Assembly: GCA_036245525.1 (NCBI GenBank) | Contig: BTPG01000004.1 | Span: 156,648,046 to 156,712,045, forward strand | Direction: 5' to 3' | DNA from: Semisulcospira habei | Taxonomy: Eukaryota; Mollusca; Gastropoda; Semisulcospiridae | DNA length: 64,000 nucleotides | Shown: positions 19,828 through 53,594 of the stretch, in pieces | Layout of the letters: the number at the start of each line of letters is the position of its first letter | Position numbering within the stretch: position 1 is the stretch's first letter | Made by a program: the position numbers and the translations under genes | Notes under the pieces: generated by a model | Seen by the model: the letters and a program-made list of their open reading frames with translations, nothing else | What the model was told of the DNA's origin: nothing | The model's database searches: none

Positions 19828-22800
19828 CGACATTTTTGGTCTCTTAAACTATGACGGACGGCATATAAAACAGATACAAATGTGTTTAGGAAGCATTTCC
19901 ATATTCATAAATGATAGGCATTAGAGGGCACAACGCACAGTTTTGCCATAAGACAGTATTGTCTGAAGCCCCCCAAACACTGTCTGAGAAGCACCTTCGG
20001 TGCCAGTTCGTAAGCCATATTTGGTCTCAAAACCTATGATGGACGGCATAGGGCCATATAAAACAGATACAAATGTGTTAAGGAAGCATTTCCAAATTCA
20101 TAAATGATAGGCATTAGTTTGAGGGCACAACGCATAGTTTTGCCATAAGACGGTATTGCCTGAAGCCCCCCCCCCCCACACCCCCCACCCCAAACTGTCG
20201 GAGAAACCGCTTGGAGGACAGTCTTTACGAAATATTTGGTCTCTACAACTATGATGGACGGCATAGGGCCATATAAATCAGATACACATGTGTTCAGGAA
20301 GCATTTCCATACATATTCATAAATGATAGGCATTATAGGGCACAACGCATAGTTTTGCTATAAGACAGTATTGTCTGAAGCCCCCCCCCCCCCCCTACAA
20401 TATCTGAGAAGCAGCTTCATACGCCAATTTTGGACTCTAAACCTATGATGGACGGCATAGGGCCATATAAAACAGATACATATGTGTATAGAAAGCATTT
20501 CCATATTCATAAATGATAAGCATTACAGGGCACAACGCATAGTTTTGCCATAAGACGGTATTGGCTGAAGCCCCACTACACTGTCGGAGAAACGGTTTCG
20601 AGGACAGTCTTTACGAAAGTTTTGGCCGGGCCTCTAAACCTATGATGGACGGATTAGGGCCATAAAAATCGGATACAGATGTGTTCAGGAAGCATTTCCA
20701 TATTCATAAATGATAGGCATTAGAGGGCACAACGCATAGTTTTGCCATACCACGGTATTGGCTGAACCCCCCCCCCCCCCCCCCATACAATGTCGGAGAA
20801 ACCGGTTGGAGGACAGTCTTTACGGAATGTTTGGCCTCTAAAACTATGATGGACGGCATAGGGCCATATAAAACAGTTATGAGTGTGTTCCAGATGCATT
20901 TTTATATTTTAAAAATATGGGCATTAGAGGGCACAACGCATCGTTTTCCCGCATCAGACGGTATTTGCTGAAGCACCATACACTGTCTGAGAATCCGCTT
21001 TGATGCCAATCTTTACGACATTTTTGGTCTCTTAAACTATGTCGGACGGCATAGGGCCATATAAAACAGTTATGAACGTGATCATAAAGCATTTCCATAT
21101 TCATAAATGATAGGCATTAGATGGCACAACGCATAGTTTTGCCATGACAGTATTGTCTGAATCCATATAAAACAGATACAAATGTGTTTATAAAGCATTT
21201 CCATATTCATAAATGATAGGCATTAGAGGGCACAACGCATAGTTTTGCCATAAGACAGTATTGTCTGAAGCCCCCCCCCTCCCCCCCTTAAACTGTCTGA
21301 CAAGCACCTTGGGGGCCAGTTCGTACGCCATATTTGGTCCCTAAACCTATGATGGACGACGTAGAGCCATATAAAACAGATACAAATGTGTTTAGAAAGC
21401 ATTTCCATATTCATAAATGATAGGCATTAAAGGGCACAACGCATAGTTTTGCCATAAGACAGTATTGTCTGAAACCCCCTACACTGTCTGAGAAGCAGAT
21501 TGGAGGCCAGTCGTACGCCATTTTTGGTCTCTAAATCTATGATGGACGGCATAGGGCCATATAAAACCGATACAAATGTGTTCAGTAAGCATTTCCATAT
21601 TCATAAATGATAGGCATTAGAGGGCACAACGCATAGTTTTACCATAAGACAGTATTGTCTGAAGCCCCCGACACTGTCTGAGAAGCAGCTTGGAGGCCAG
21701 TCATTACGCCATTTTTGGTCTCTTAACCTATGACGGGGGGCATAGGGCCATATAAAACCGATACAAATGTGTTCAGGAACAATTTCCATATTCATAAATG
21801 ATAGGCATTAGAGGGCACAACGCATAGTTTTGCCATAAGACAGTATTGTCTGAAGCCCCACTACACTGTCTGAGAAGCAGCTTTGAGGCCAGTCTTTACG
21901 CCATTTTTGGTCTCTTAACCTATGACGGACGGCATAAAACCATATAAAACAGTTATAAATGTGTTCTGGATGCATTTCTATGTTCATAAATGATAGGCAT
22001 TAGCGGGTACAACACATAGTTTTGCCATAAGACAGTATTTTCTGAAGCCCCACTACAATGTCTGAGAAGCAGCTTGGAGGCCAGTTCGTACGCCATTTTT
22101 GGTCTCTAAATCTATGATGGGCGGCATAGGGCCATATAAAACCGATACAAATGTGTTCAGGAAGCATTTCCATATTCATAAATGATAGGCATTACAGGGC
22201 ACAACGCATAGTTTTGCCATAAGACAGTATTGTCTGAAACCCCACTACACTGTCTGAGAAGCAACTTGGAGGCCAGTTCGTACGCCATTTTTGGTCTTTA
22301 AATCTATGATGGACGGCATATGGCCATATAAAACCGATACAAATGTGTTCAGGAAGCATTTCTATGTTCATAAATGATAAGCATTAGAGGGCACAACGCA
22401 TAGTTTTGCCATAAGACAGTATTGTTTGAAGCCTCCCGACACTGTCTGAAAAGCAGCTGGGAGGCCAGTCCTTACGCCATTTTTGGTCTCTTAACCTATA
22501 ACGGACGGCATAGGGCCATATAAAATAGTTATAAATGTATTCCGGATACATATTTATATTAATACATGATAGGCATTAGAGGGCACAACGCATAGTTTTG
22601 CCATAAGACAGTATTGTCTGAAGTCCCCCAACACTTTCTGAGAAGCAGCTTTGAGGCCAGTTCGTACGCCATTTTTGGTGTCTAAATCTATGATGGACGG
22701 CATAGGGCCATATAAAACCGATACAAATGTGTTCAGGAAGCATTTCCATATTCTTAAACGATAGGCATTAGAGGGCACAACGCATAGTTTTGCCATAAGA

Positions 22801-24068
22801 CACTATTGTCTGAAGCCCCCCAACACTGTCTGAGAAGCCAGTCCTTACGCCATTTTCGGTCTCTTAACCTATGACGGATGGCATAGGGCCATATAAAACA
22901 GTTATGAATATGTTCCGTATGCATTTCTATATTCATAAATGACAAGCATTAGAGGGCACAACGCATAGTTATGCCATAAGACAGTATTGTCTGAAGCATC
23001 CCCCACCCCCTAAACGCTCTCTGAGAAGCAGCTTGGAGGCCAGTCGTACGCCATTTTTGGTCTCTAAATCTATGACGGACGACATAGGGCCATATAAAAC
23101 AGCTATGCATGTGTTTAGAAAGCATTTCCAAATTTATAAATGATAGGCATTAGAGGGCACAACGCATAGTTTTGCCATAAGACAGTATTGTCTGAAGCCC
23201 CCCGACACTGAGAAGCAGCTTGGAGGCCAGTCATTACGCCATTTTTGGTCTCTTAACCTATGACGCACGGCATAGGGTCATATAAAACAGTTATAAATGT
23301 GTTCCGGATGCATTTTTATATTCATGAATGATAGGCATTAGAGGCACAACGCATACTGTTTTGCCATAAGACAGTATTGTCTGAAGCCCACTACACTGTC
23401 TGCGAAGCAGCTTGGAGGCCAGTTCGTACGCTATTTGTGGTCTCTAAATCTATGATGGACGGCATAGGGCCATATAAAACCGATACCTATGTGTTTAGGA
23501 ATCATTTCCATATTCATAAATGATAGGCATTAGAGGGCACAACGCATAGTTTTGCCATAAGACAGTATTGTCTGAAGCCCCCCTACACTGTCTGAGAAGC
23601 AGATTGGAGGCCAGTTCGTACTCCATTTTTGGTCTCTAAATCTATGATGGACGGCATAGGGCCATATGAAACCGATACAAATGTGTTAAGGAAGCATTTC
23701 CATGTTCATAAATGATAGCCATTAGAGGGCACAACGCATAGTTTTGCCATAAGACAGTATTGTCTGAAGCCCCCCGACACTGAGCAGCAGCTTGGAGGCC
23801 AGTCCTTACGCTAAAAAGTCACGTTTTGGTCTCTTAACATGTGACAGACGGCATAGGGCCATATGAAACCGATACAAATGTATTCAGGCAGCATTTCTAT
23901 ATTCATAAATGATAGGCATTAGCGGAGGGCACAACGCATAGTTTTGCCATAAGACAGTATTGTCTGAAGCCCAACCCTGATCCCCCCCCCCCCCCCCCCC
24001 CCCCGACACTCTCTGAGAAGCAGCTTGGAGGCCAGTCCTTACGCCATTTTTTGTCTCTTAACCTATGA
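19828..24068. repeat. ~190-bp satellite, main array (about 22 monomers)
   Basis: Twenty-two occurrences of the GGCATTAG-type landmark between 19917 and 23927 give a mean spacing of ~191 bp. One truncated unit sits near 21109-21218. Each monomer holds GGACGGCATAGGGCCATATA, CATTTCCATATTCATAAATG, GGGCACAACGCATAGTTTTG and CCATAAGACAGTATTGTCTG, followed by a C-rich stretch whose length differs strongly between monomers (0 to 22 C). The many short frames starting MNMEM on the minus strand are artefacts of this repeat. The array ends where a LINE N fragment begins. Confidence 0.9.
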
Positions 24069-24079
24069 CGGACTGATAT

Positions 24080-24571
24080 GACCTGCGCAGCCTCCTACAG
24101 AGCACCCCTGCAGACGACAAAGTCATCATCCTTGGCGACTTCAACGCCAGAGTGGGCCAGGACTTTGAAGCCTGGAAAGGAGTCCTCAAGCATGGCGTCG
24201 GGAACTGCAACGACAATGGCCGCCTACTGTTGGAGTTCTGTGCAGAACAGCAACTGGTCATCACCAACACTACTTTTCAGCAAAAGGACAGTCGAAAGAC
24301 CACCTGGATGCATCCTCGCTCCAAACACTGGCACCTTATTGACTATGCCCTAGTACGTCAGAGGTACCGCAGCGACGTCCTCCTCACCAGTGATGCACAA
24401 GGCAGAGTGCCACACTGACTACCGGCTTGTCCGCTGCGAACTCAGGCTCCACTTCAAGCCAAAACCCAAGAAATGGGCCCCTCCCCCCCCCCCCCCCCCC
24501 CCCAAGAAAAAGCTTGATGTTGCCAGCCTTCAGCGTGACGATGTGACAGCTGCCTTTCAGACAGATTTACA
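24080..24571 (+). pseudogene. LINE N fragment (endonuclease domain)
   Basis: Matches LINE N from the codons for DLRSLLQS to those for FQTDL (about 11897-12370). It includes LGDFNARVG, CNDNGRLLLEFCAEQQLVIT and HLIDYALVRQR. It carries indels and a 23-bp C tract (24481-24503) in place of the GGCCCCCTC of the intact copy. The left edge joins the satellite directly. The right edge joins ATACATTATATATATGTGTG. No TSD was found, so it may have arrived by rearrangement rather than retrotransposition. Confidence 0.82.
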
Positions 24572-25489
24572 TACATTATATATATGTGTGTGTGTATGTA
24601 TGAGGGGTACAATGGTTCCTTTGACCTCTCGAAGGCCTACAAGGGTCCGTGCTGCAAACCCCTGCTACCAATGACGTATTTGTTTTCATTCCTCCATTTT
24701 CGTAAAAGAAAACAGCTGAAATCTGATGAGTCTGGATCACACCAAACCTGACTAATGTCAAAAGAAGAAACATCATGTATACATAATAGAGTTATGATGC
24801 AATATAAGATCTGTAATGACGTTGGGGTCTGCATGACCAGCAACCTTGTCCACAAATTTTCAGAGTAATGCAATGGAAGAGATGACTGTTTTCCTCAAAC
24901 GACTTAAAGGTTTTCAATAAAATAGTCGCATAGGACGCTCATGTGCTTTCTATTTCGCAAAGATTCTTTCTTTAGTGGTCTGATACACACTATTTCTGCA
25001 AATGTGTGCTGCAAACAAATCCAATAGCGTGCCTATTGTTTCGAACAACACTAAGTAACTTTGTACTTTAAAACGTTTTGGTGCTCTTTTATAGAACAAA
25101 ACTAGCATCCAAGACGCATCGCAAAGAGGGCTACAAGAAGTCCGCCATTAGTCGCTACAAGGGTTTTTGTAGCTCGGCCATGTGGTACAGTTTGCACTAA
25201 AGGGATTGGTCGTGTGACATAGGATGAAAACAAATATATATCAGTCATATATATATATAAGAATACATTTACACCAAGGGCAAGTTATTCTTGAGTTGCA
25301 TTTTTATTTTAACATGTCAAATATTTTCCCTCTCTGTGAGGGCTTCATCAGGTGAATGCCCAGGTAACAGGTAACCAGGTAACCAAAAAAAGGTACAAAC
25401 AGTCTACATATTCTAAGTGTTAGAACTACGCAATTTATTAAGTGTGCTTTTTTGCATGCGAAAAAAAGTTTCTTTGTATGAAGTGCGTC
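24572..25489. other. No recognisable gene
   Basis: AT-rich sequence with short TA and TG runs near 24575-24600 and 25240-25260. The short frames show no known motif. Confidence 0.4.
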
Positions 25490-25835
25490 GAACAAATATT
25501 AGAATTTACACACATGCACTTTTGATGATGGAAACTTAATTCTAAGATTCTGAATTATCGTAATACTTTTACGTAGACTGAAGTACAAGTGCTCATGCAC
25601 AAGTTCACTTCAGTCTTCTTGTACTTCAGACTATGTAAAAGTATTACATTAATTCAGAATCTTAGACTTAAGTTTCCATCAAAAGTGCATTGTTTAAACT
25701 CCAGTCACGCACAAGTTCACTTCAGTCTTCTTGTACTTCAGACTATGTAAAAGTATTACATTAATTCAGAATCTTAGACTTAAGTTTCCATCAAAAGTGC
25801 ATTGTGTAAATTCTAATATTTGTTCCATTTTTTTC
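25490..25835. mobile_element. Fold-back repeat with duplicated right arm
   Basis: A left arm of ~100 bp (25490-25592; AATATTAGAATTTACAC...GACTGAAGTACAAG) is followed by two inverted partners. Both contain CACTTCAGTCTTCTTGTACT, then AAAAGTATTACATTAATTCA, then TCCATCAAAAGTGCATTGT. They form direct repeats at about 25601-25700 and 25706-25812. This fits a MITE whose right half was duplicated. Confidence 0.65.
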
Positions 25836-25849
25836 TGAAAATATAAGCA

Positions 25850-26995
25850 TTTTTCACACATCTGTCAACCCCCTGTGACCCTTGACCTTTGTGATGAGTC
25901 CACTAAATTAGTATGCATAGGAAGGTCTTATAATCAGCTTTCTTTGTACCAAATTTTGTTGAAAAATGTGGGAATACCTACAATTTTATGAAAAATCAGC
26001 ATTTGCCAGCCTCTTGTGACCCTTGACCTTGGGTCATCCAAATTAGTATGCATAGATAGGTCTTACCATCGGGTATCTCTGTACCAAATTTGGGTTTTAA
26101 GTTGTGAATATGAGAAAAAACATCTTTTGTCAAAATATGGCTATTTTAGACCTATTTCCTGAGCTCTCGTGACCTTTGACCTTTTTGAGGGATCAACCAA
26201 ATTAGTGTGCATAGAAAGGTCTTCCCATCAGGTATCTCTGTAGCAAGTTTGGGTTTAAAGTTGTGAATAGTATTTGAGAAACAACATCTTTTGTCAAAAT
26301 ATGGTTATTTCGGACCTATTTCTTGAGCCCCTGTGAGTCTTGACCTTTGTGAGAGGTCATCCAAATTAGTATGCATAGATAGGTCTTACCATCAGGTATC
26401 TCCTCTGTACCAAGTTTGGGTTTGGGTTTGAAGTTGTGAATAGTATTTGAGAAAAAACATCTTTTGTCAAAAGATGGATATTTTTCACCTATTTCCTGAG
26501 CTCTTGTGACCCTTGACCTTTCTTCTTCTTCTTTCCCTGCCACGGTCAACCAATTGACCATTATTGCTGGGTTGCTGGTGGTGCGCAACCACCCCCCCCC
26601 CCCCCCGGCCCAACCCCCCCACACACTTAATTCTCACTTCTTACTTTTCGAGGGATCAACCAAATTAGTACGTATAGAAAGGGCTTACCATCAGGTATCT
26701 TTGTACCAAGTTTGGGTTTGAAGTTGTGAATAGTATTCAAGAAAAAAATAAATTATGTCAAAATATAGCTATTCTTTAAAACTATTTCCTGATCCCCTGT
26801 GACCTTCACCGAGGTCACTCAAATGATCGCCAGTTATGTTTAGAAAGGTCTTACCACAAAGTATCCTTGGGTCAAGTCTGAAGAATGTGGCTTTATTAAT
26901 AGTCTCCGAGAAAATGTCAGCGTTAAAGTTTACTACGGACGACCACTGAACCAAAACATACTCACTTTTGCATCGGCACGTGAGCCAAAAGTGAC
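25850..26995 (-). repeat. Periodic repeat array (~145-175-bp modules), minus orientation
   Basis: Five or more diverged modules, each with a version of TGTGACCCTTGACCTTTG, TTAGTATGCATAGAAAGGTC and CATCAGGTATCTCTGTACCA. Module landmarks fall near 25877, 26019, 26167, 26336 and 26513. The plus-strand arrays at 53595-54735 and 61068-62120 carry the same words in reverse complement. The end at 26970-26995 has CACGTGAGCCAAAAGTGA, the header seen at the start of the plus-strand copies. The architecture recalls the molluscan 'pearl' elements (inference). Confidence 0.7.
26599..26617 (+). repeat. C-rich tract
   Basis: A C-rich run (about 26591-26606 and beyond) interrupting the periodic array between two modules. 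Its length is uncertain. Confidence 0.4.
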
Positions 26996-27228
26996 TAATG
27001 AAAAGACAGGCACACTAATTTTCCCCTCTCCCTCCCCAACAATGTTTGCTCCAACTGATGCGGCCGGTCATCAGTCCATCACTGATGAATTTTTTTGTTT
27101 ATATCTAATTAATAATAATAATAATGGCTACTTATATAGCGCTTATCCTGACATTCTACCCCAACACTGACCGAAATCCCCAAATTTTGCCGCTGTCTTC
27201 TAAAGACTGCACTCTAGTGCAGGACACA

Positions 27229-27324
27229 GATCGAGCATGATAGTTCAAGGGTGATGCCAGAATAGCTTGGCGCCCATAGGCGCCAAGCTATTCTGGCATC
27301 ACCCTTGAACTATCATGGTCGATC
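27229..27324. repeat. Perfect 46-bp-stem hairpin
   Basis: The sequence from GATCGA at 27229 to TCGATC at 27324 is a near-perfect inverted repeat with a 4-nt loop (CATA, 27275-27278). The stem includes GATAGTTCAAGGGTGATGCC and AGAATAGCTTGGCGCC. The same stem sequence occurs as a single arm at about 36684-36716 and, more diverged, at about 29588-29625. It lies ~600 bp upstream of the PPP4R3 start codon. It probably belongs to a MITE family whose common (AAT)n-GGCTACTTATATAGCGC border is at 27107-27142. A transcribed hairpin role is possible but not shown. Confidence 0.75.
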
Positions 27325-27643
27325 CTTATCTTGCTGTGGTGTGTCTGGGGTAGCCTAGTTAAATAAGCTCTAAGTAAGCGCTTTACAAATAAAGAGTGGG
27401 AGTGGAGGGGGTACTGAATTAGATCAGCATTCCTATTATGCTTCTTCTATTCCGGCTTAACGTAAATTGTAATGACTGCGTTGCAAAGCCGCCAGAGAAA
27501 CGTGTACAAAGACGTATAAGTTGACAAACATACATAGGAGATGTGTGGCGTTAGCCACCTCATAACGTCCAAGGAGCATTTTAGATTTCGCGGGAAACCG
27601 TGACAGGTCCTGTGTAAACCCCGTAGTTCGGTTATCAACCATT

Positions 27644-27656
27644 CAAGATGGCGGCC
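27644..27656 (+). promoter_or_regulatory. Likely PPP4R3 core promoter region with YY1-like site
   Basis: CAAGATGGCGGCC matches the YY1 site commonly found at or just after transcription starts of housekeeping genes. It lies ~300 bp upstream of the PPP4R3 ATG. The ATG inside it would open a 4-codon upstream frame (ATG GCG GCC ACT TAG). A longer upstream frame starts at ATG 27782 and ends before the main start. No start-site data are available here. Confidence 0.45.
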
Positions 27657-27920
27657 ACTTAGACCTCTTCGACTGGTGGCGACAGCGGCCAGTGAAATAT
27701 TTTTGTATTAATACCTGCCATCTTAGACCCCATTCAAGTTAACTAAAAGCACAGTTTCAGATAATCCGTTTATTTTCATTTATGGACTACAAGATATGTT
27801 GTTTCATTCAAAGGAACGACTTCGGAATCCATGTGTTTGCGAGTGTTTCGTGTACCGCAATCTCCATGCTGCACTGTGGCGGCGCCTTCTTTTGATCTGA
27901 TCTCTGTACGTACCCGATAA

Positions 27921-49438
<21,518 letters not shown>

Positions 49439-49479
49439 GTAAGTACTGCTGTGTTTGTATGTGTGTGTTTTGTTGTTTT

Positions 49480-49870
49480 TGGCTCATGTGATGGCAAAAG
49501 TGAGCCTATGTACTGGGCCAGTGGTTGTCCGTCCGTCCGCCGCCCAAGTGGTAAACTGTAATGTTGGCGTTTTCTTGAAGACTATTTAATCACAGTCTTC
49601 AAACTTGGCCGGAGTATACGTTGTGCCAAGACCATTCTTGTCATACCAGTTTCCTTGACCTTTTTTTCCCCAAGGTTGCAAGAGGTCGAGAAATAGGTCA
49701 AAGGAAAAAGAGTCATATTTTGAGTTTGACCAAAAATGCTTTTTCTCAAATACTATTTTCAACTTCAAACCCAAACTTCGTATGGAGATACCTGATAGTA
49801 ATACCTTTTAATGCATACCAATTTGGATGACCCTTTACAAAGGTGAAGGGTCACAAGAAGTTGGCAAGTG
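49480..49870 (+). repeat. Periodic-array element, short copy
   Basis: Starts with the header TTTTGGCTCATGTG...GCAAAAGTGAGCCTATG and TCCGTCCGTCCG. One to two modules follow (CTTCAAACCCAAACTTCG, GAAGGGTCACAAGAAG). It begins 42 bp after PPP4R3 exon 7. Confidence 0.6.
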
Positions 49871-50346
49871 TGTGAAAATTATCAATTTTTGGCTTGCATG
49901 TGGTAGCAAAAGTGACTGTGTTAGGTCCATGATCTGTCCGTTGACCATGTTAGTGTTTCCCATAGATATGATATCCCAGGGACCTTCTTTGGAGATTTCT
50001 GAGGGCACCTTTGCCAATTTTAAGGGTCCCCTAAGGGTCACAATCCACAGTCTCTCTCGGTGCCGCAAAGCAAATTTTCATTTCGAAATGAAAGCATATA
50101 AACATTCTGAGAAATATTTGCTTTAAACAAATAAAAGTACAAACCTTGAGAACAGACCTGTTTGTTGTTCCTATTTAAGAATAGGAACAACTTTGAAATG
50201 GGACTTGTTGGAGCGCTTTCCAGAGCATGCACATGACGTTTTGGGCATGCAGGCCTGAAATTCTGGTAAAGAAGTAACAAGATGAAAATGACATCACTTC
50301 TAGCTACGCAAACCTTTGGCGCCAAGCACTGTGTTTGTGTATGTAC

Positions 50347-50615
50347 CAGGGCTTCTGTTTTCACAACAGGTTAAAGGGTCTGTAGACCCCCAGGTATAAA
50401 TTTTAGAGGGTACACAGAACTCCCACTCTGAGCATAATGGAGGGTCCGCAAATTTATTTAAGAAAAACTGGATCACCTGTATATTTTTTTAAAAAATAAA
50501 TTAACTCATTTCGCTCTCTACTCTTTAACTTTGTTGTCACAGTGTGTGTGTGTCTTTTCCATGATATGGATTTTTTAACTGTTGAGCTATCCTGCAAAAG
50601 CCTGTCTCCCTCTCC

Positions 50616-50648
<33 letters not shown>

Positions 50649-51724
50649 AAAAACACATATATATGTATTTATCTGTATCGGATCATTTGATTTTGTAACT
50701 GTTGAGCTATCGTGCAAAAGCCTTTCTCCCTCTCCGTCTCTCTCTCTCTCTCTCAGAAAAACACATATATATGTATTTATCTGTATCGGATCATTTGATA
50801 ATGTATTTAACAGAGAATATAGCCATTTTTGCTGAATGCAGATTGACAGCCAAAGTCTGACTTGTCTAAACTCTCTCTCTCTCGTGTGTGCGTGTATGTG
50901 TGTGAATTAATATACTTAAAAGTTGCCGGTTTCAACCCATTTAACCCGAAAGACGTTTTTCTCCAATTTTAGAGCTTTTGCTACTACCTGTGTACCAGAA
51001 GATGGATCGACGACGATACAAAATTGACAAACTTATTTCTGTTCAAATTTCTGGACTTGCTTTTTGAGTTTGCCTCCATGCACATTGCGCATGTCATCTG
51101 TGTGCCGTCGTGCTTTAGCCATGGAAATACACGCAGCCATGAACTCTGAAAACTGCGAGTCGCAGCGGCGGTGCCACACGCGGCCCAGGGGTATCATTTC
51201 TGGTACTCTCGCTTGTTCATGGAGACGGTGGTGTCGAAGTGCAACTTCTAAGCGATTATCAAGATCAGATGGTGCTGGATTGAAGAATCTGAAGCATCCT
51301 AGCCGTTTCTTTGCTTTTTCTCCCACATTTACAACTTCGTTCAAGATCGAAAGTGAAATGCACGATGTGGTATCCCATAATAGTATGAATGGTGACGTCA
51401 CAGCAAGTAACACGTTCAACATGTAGCGCGCACCACACGTAAACTAACAGTTTGCCCATCTGGTTACACTGGCACGGACCCCGGAGTCAGGGTAATTCTG
51501 AACGCAGCCGTGACCAAGCGAGCGGCTAAACGAACCAACTCGTCACTAAAAATAGAATGACTATCACCTGCCTCTGTTAGGTTACGCACGGTGACGCAAG
51601 ATGATGCATCTCGGACGCTGATGCACTGAATTTTAGTGCGTCTGACTACCCCTTCCATTTTCAGTATGTAATTTAGAGTTTTAATGCGTCATAGACGCAC
51701 AGACGCACTAAAACGGAAGCCTTG
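50347..51724. mobile_element. hAT-like non-autonomous element (1.4 kb)
   Basis: Termini CAGGGCTTCTGTTTT (left) and, in complement on the right, CAAGGCTTCCGTTTT. It splits an interspersed repeat seen uninterrupted at about 51905-51960: GTTTGTGTATGT on the left flank continues as CGTGACAGCGACTAGAG on the right. A clean 8-bp TSD is not visible (GTATGTAC against ATATACGT). A 129-codon minus-strand frame (51422-51033) has no recognisable motif. The hAT assignment rests only on the CAGGG start. Confidence 0.5.
50571..50802 (+). repeat. Two tandem ~120-bp repeats with (CT)n
   Basis: AACTGTTGAGCTATC[CG]TGCAAAAGCC, then a (CT)n run, then CAGAAAAACACATATATATG and TATCTGTATCGGATCATTTG, occurs twice in a row. 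The copies differ mainly in the length of the CT run. Confidence 0.8.
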
Positions 51725-52038
51725 ATATACGTGACAGCGACTAGAGCTCATTTTTGTGGACAGACAAGCTTGACAATTTAGGATATTGTCCTTAAAAATT
51801 ATCTCGATTCAGTTTTTGTCTACCGTATTGAAAATACGGTAGACTTTGAAATGGAGCTGGTTGTAGCGCATTCTGGAGCAAGCACAGCATGCACATGACA
51901 TTTTTGTCTTTTTGGCGCCAAAGCGCTGTTTGTGTATGTGACAGTGACTAGAGCCTGCGTTTGAGGACGGACAAGCTTGAAATTTAGGATATTGTCCCAA
52001 AAAGAATATCGAGACCTTTTTAAAAATATTTTGATTAA

Positions 52039-53102
52039 CCCTTTGAACCCGGCAAACCGCTGTAGCGGTTTGTGGCCTCGTATACCCTTCAGCCTGGCAA
52101 ACCGCTACAGCGGTGTCAGATGTTTTGTATCGCGCGCCCAGTGATGCGCGAGCCTCGCTGCGCGTGTGGTGACCTCGCCCTTCACACTGACACATCCTGT
52201 TTACACTGACAGGGTCACGTACGTTCGTCTGTGGTATGCGGTCAGTTTTGCGGCGCTAGTATGGGAATTACGGTCGGAATGGCGCGTGGATGTGTAGATA
52301 TTCGGAGTGATACAATTTTGTGTTTGGAGACGTGGTTTCAACAACAGATAGCTTCACATTGGGACATGTGTACCTACCTAACACGTGGCAGCATAACCAC
52401 GTGTTGGCAGTGTCAGCTGGAGCGATCGCCGTTTGAGGCACTGACTTGATTCTGATGCTGAATTCAGAGGTTCTAATTGATATTCCGTTTTTTTGATGCC
52501 ACACCTTGGTGCACATGTAGCTGACTCTGTGGACACCAACGACACACATTGGTCACATGTGTAGTACATATATAGTCTTTACAACACTGGTACTTCCATC
52601 CGATCGTGTACGAGACACAACACAGACACACTGATCATCATTTGACGCCGCTTATTACATGTTGTCTAGACCGTGGATATACCTTATCAGTGGCAGGTGT
52701 AAACATTGACATCTGGTGACAAGGTAGGGGCCTTACGTTGTATCGGCATGCTGGAAATGCATGGACACATATGTGTCACAGTAACAGACACCCTATTTAA
52801 TGATGCATGTTAAGTACCAGTGACCTGTCATGCACGAAAGAATTTTTTTTTTCAAGTTTATTGTCACCTGTCACTATTTTTGTCACCAGGCATTATGACA
52901 CATGTGACACAGTGTGGTCAAATCCATAAAACGGTAGTCCATCCAATGGCAAATCTGTACATATATACCTATATGGGGATATCTGTTGTAAAGTATTATT
53001 TACACATTTTTTACAGTGCTCACCCATTTCCAACAGAAATTTCTCAAATAAAGTCAGGGCTGAAGGGTATATAGACTTCTTATTTACTCAGGGTTCAAAG
53101 GG
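52039..53102. mobile_element. piggyBac-like non-autonomous element (1.06 kb)
   Basis: TTAA at 52035-52038 and 53103-53106 flanks 12-bp inverted termini CCCTTTGAACCC / GGGTTCAAAGGG. A subterminal inverted repeat ATACCCTTCAGCC lies near 52081 and, in complement, near 53060. The left side has a short palindrome AAACCGCTGTAGCGGTTT, repeated as AAACCGCTACAGCGGT. The interior has many GTCAC/GTGAC-type words such as ACACATGTGACAC and GGACACATATGTGTCAC. There is no coding capacity. Confidence 0.85.
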
Positions 53103-53594
53103 TTAAGATGCTCATTGGCGAGAAAATGTACGTTTCACAAAACCAGTTGATCCACACTAGAGTCCATAATTTTTCTTAATTTTACTAAAAAATTTTCATA
53201 TAGCTAGATAAAAGAGAGAGATTACATGAGTCCGTTAACCAGCATTGTACCTCTATAACGTTTTGAGTCATTATTAAATATTTACAAAAAATATATTCGC
53301 GTTTTTGGGATTTCACGAATTGTATGGGTTAATCTTAAAACAATTGAATCTTTTTTATGAAAAAAACAATCTTCTCATTAATAATTGCATGATTTTTTTT
53401 GTATACAGTATTTACGTAAGCCTATAGTTTGTCACGGTTGTCGGGTACGATTAGGTCAGTTGTGACCTGTATGCCCTGGTATAAAAATCAGACAATTTTC
53501 TGCACCACTTTTTAGGAGTCATTTGTAAAACAGCTGACATAACTTTAATTTTTCTTTTACGAAAAAATTTTTTTTTTCGTTAATACCGACATGA

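Noticed and set aside
19828..24068. Many 60-100-codon minus-strand frames starting MNMEM... that look like a gene family
   Set aside because: They are the same ~190-bp satellite monomer read in one frame. They lack any domain and stop at each C tract.
16620..24068. Possible CRISPR-like array because of regular spacing
   Set aside because: The whole ~190-bp monomer is conserved, with no short repeat separated by unique spacers, and the DNA is from an animal nucleus.
51033..51422. 129-codon frame as a transposase exon of the hAT-like element
   Set aside because: No BED finger, catalytic motif or hAT dimerisation signature could be seen; left unassigned.
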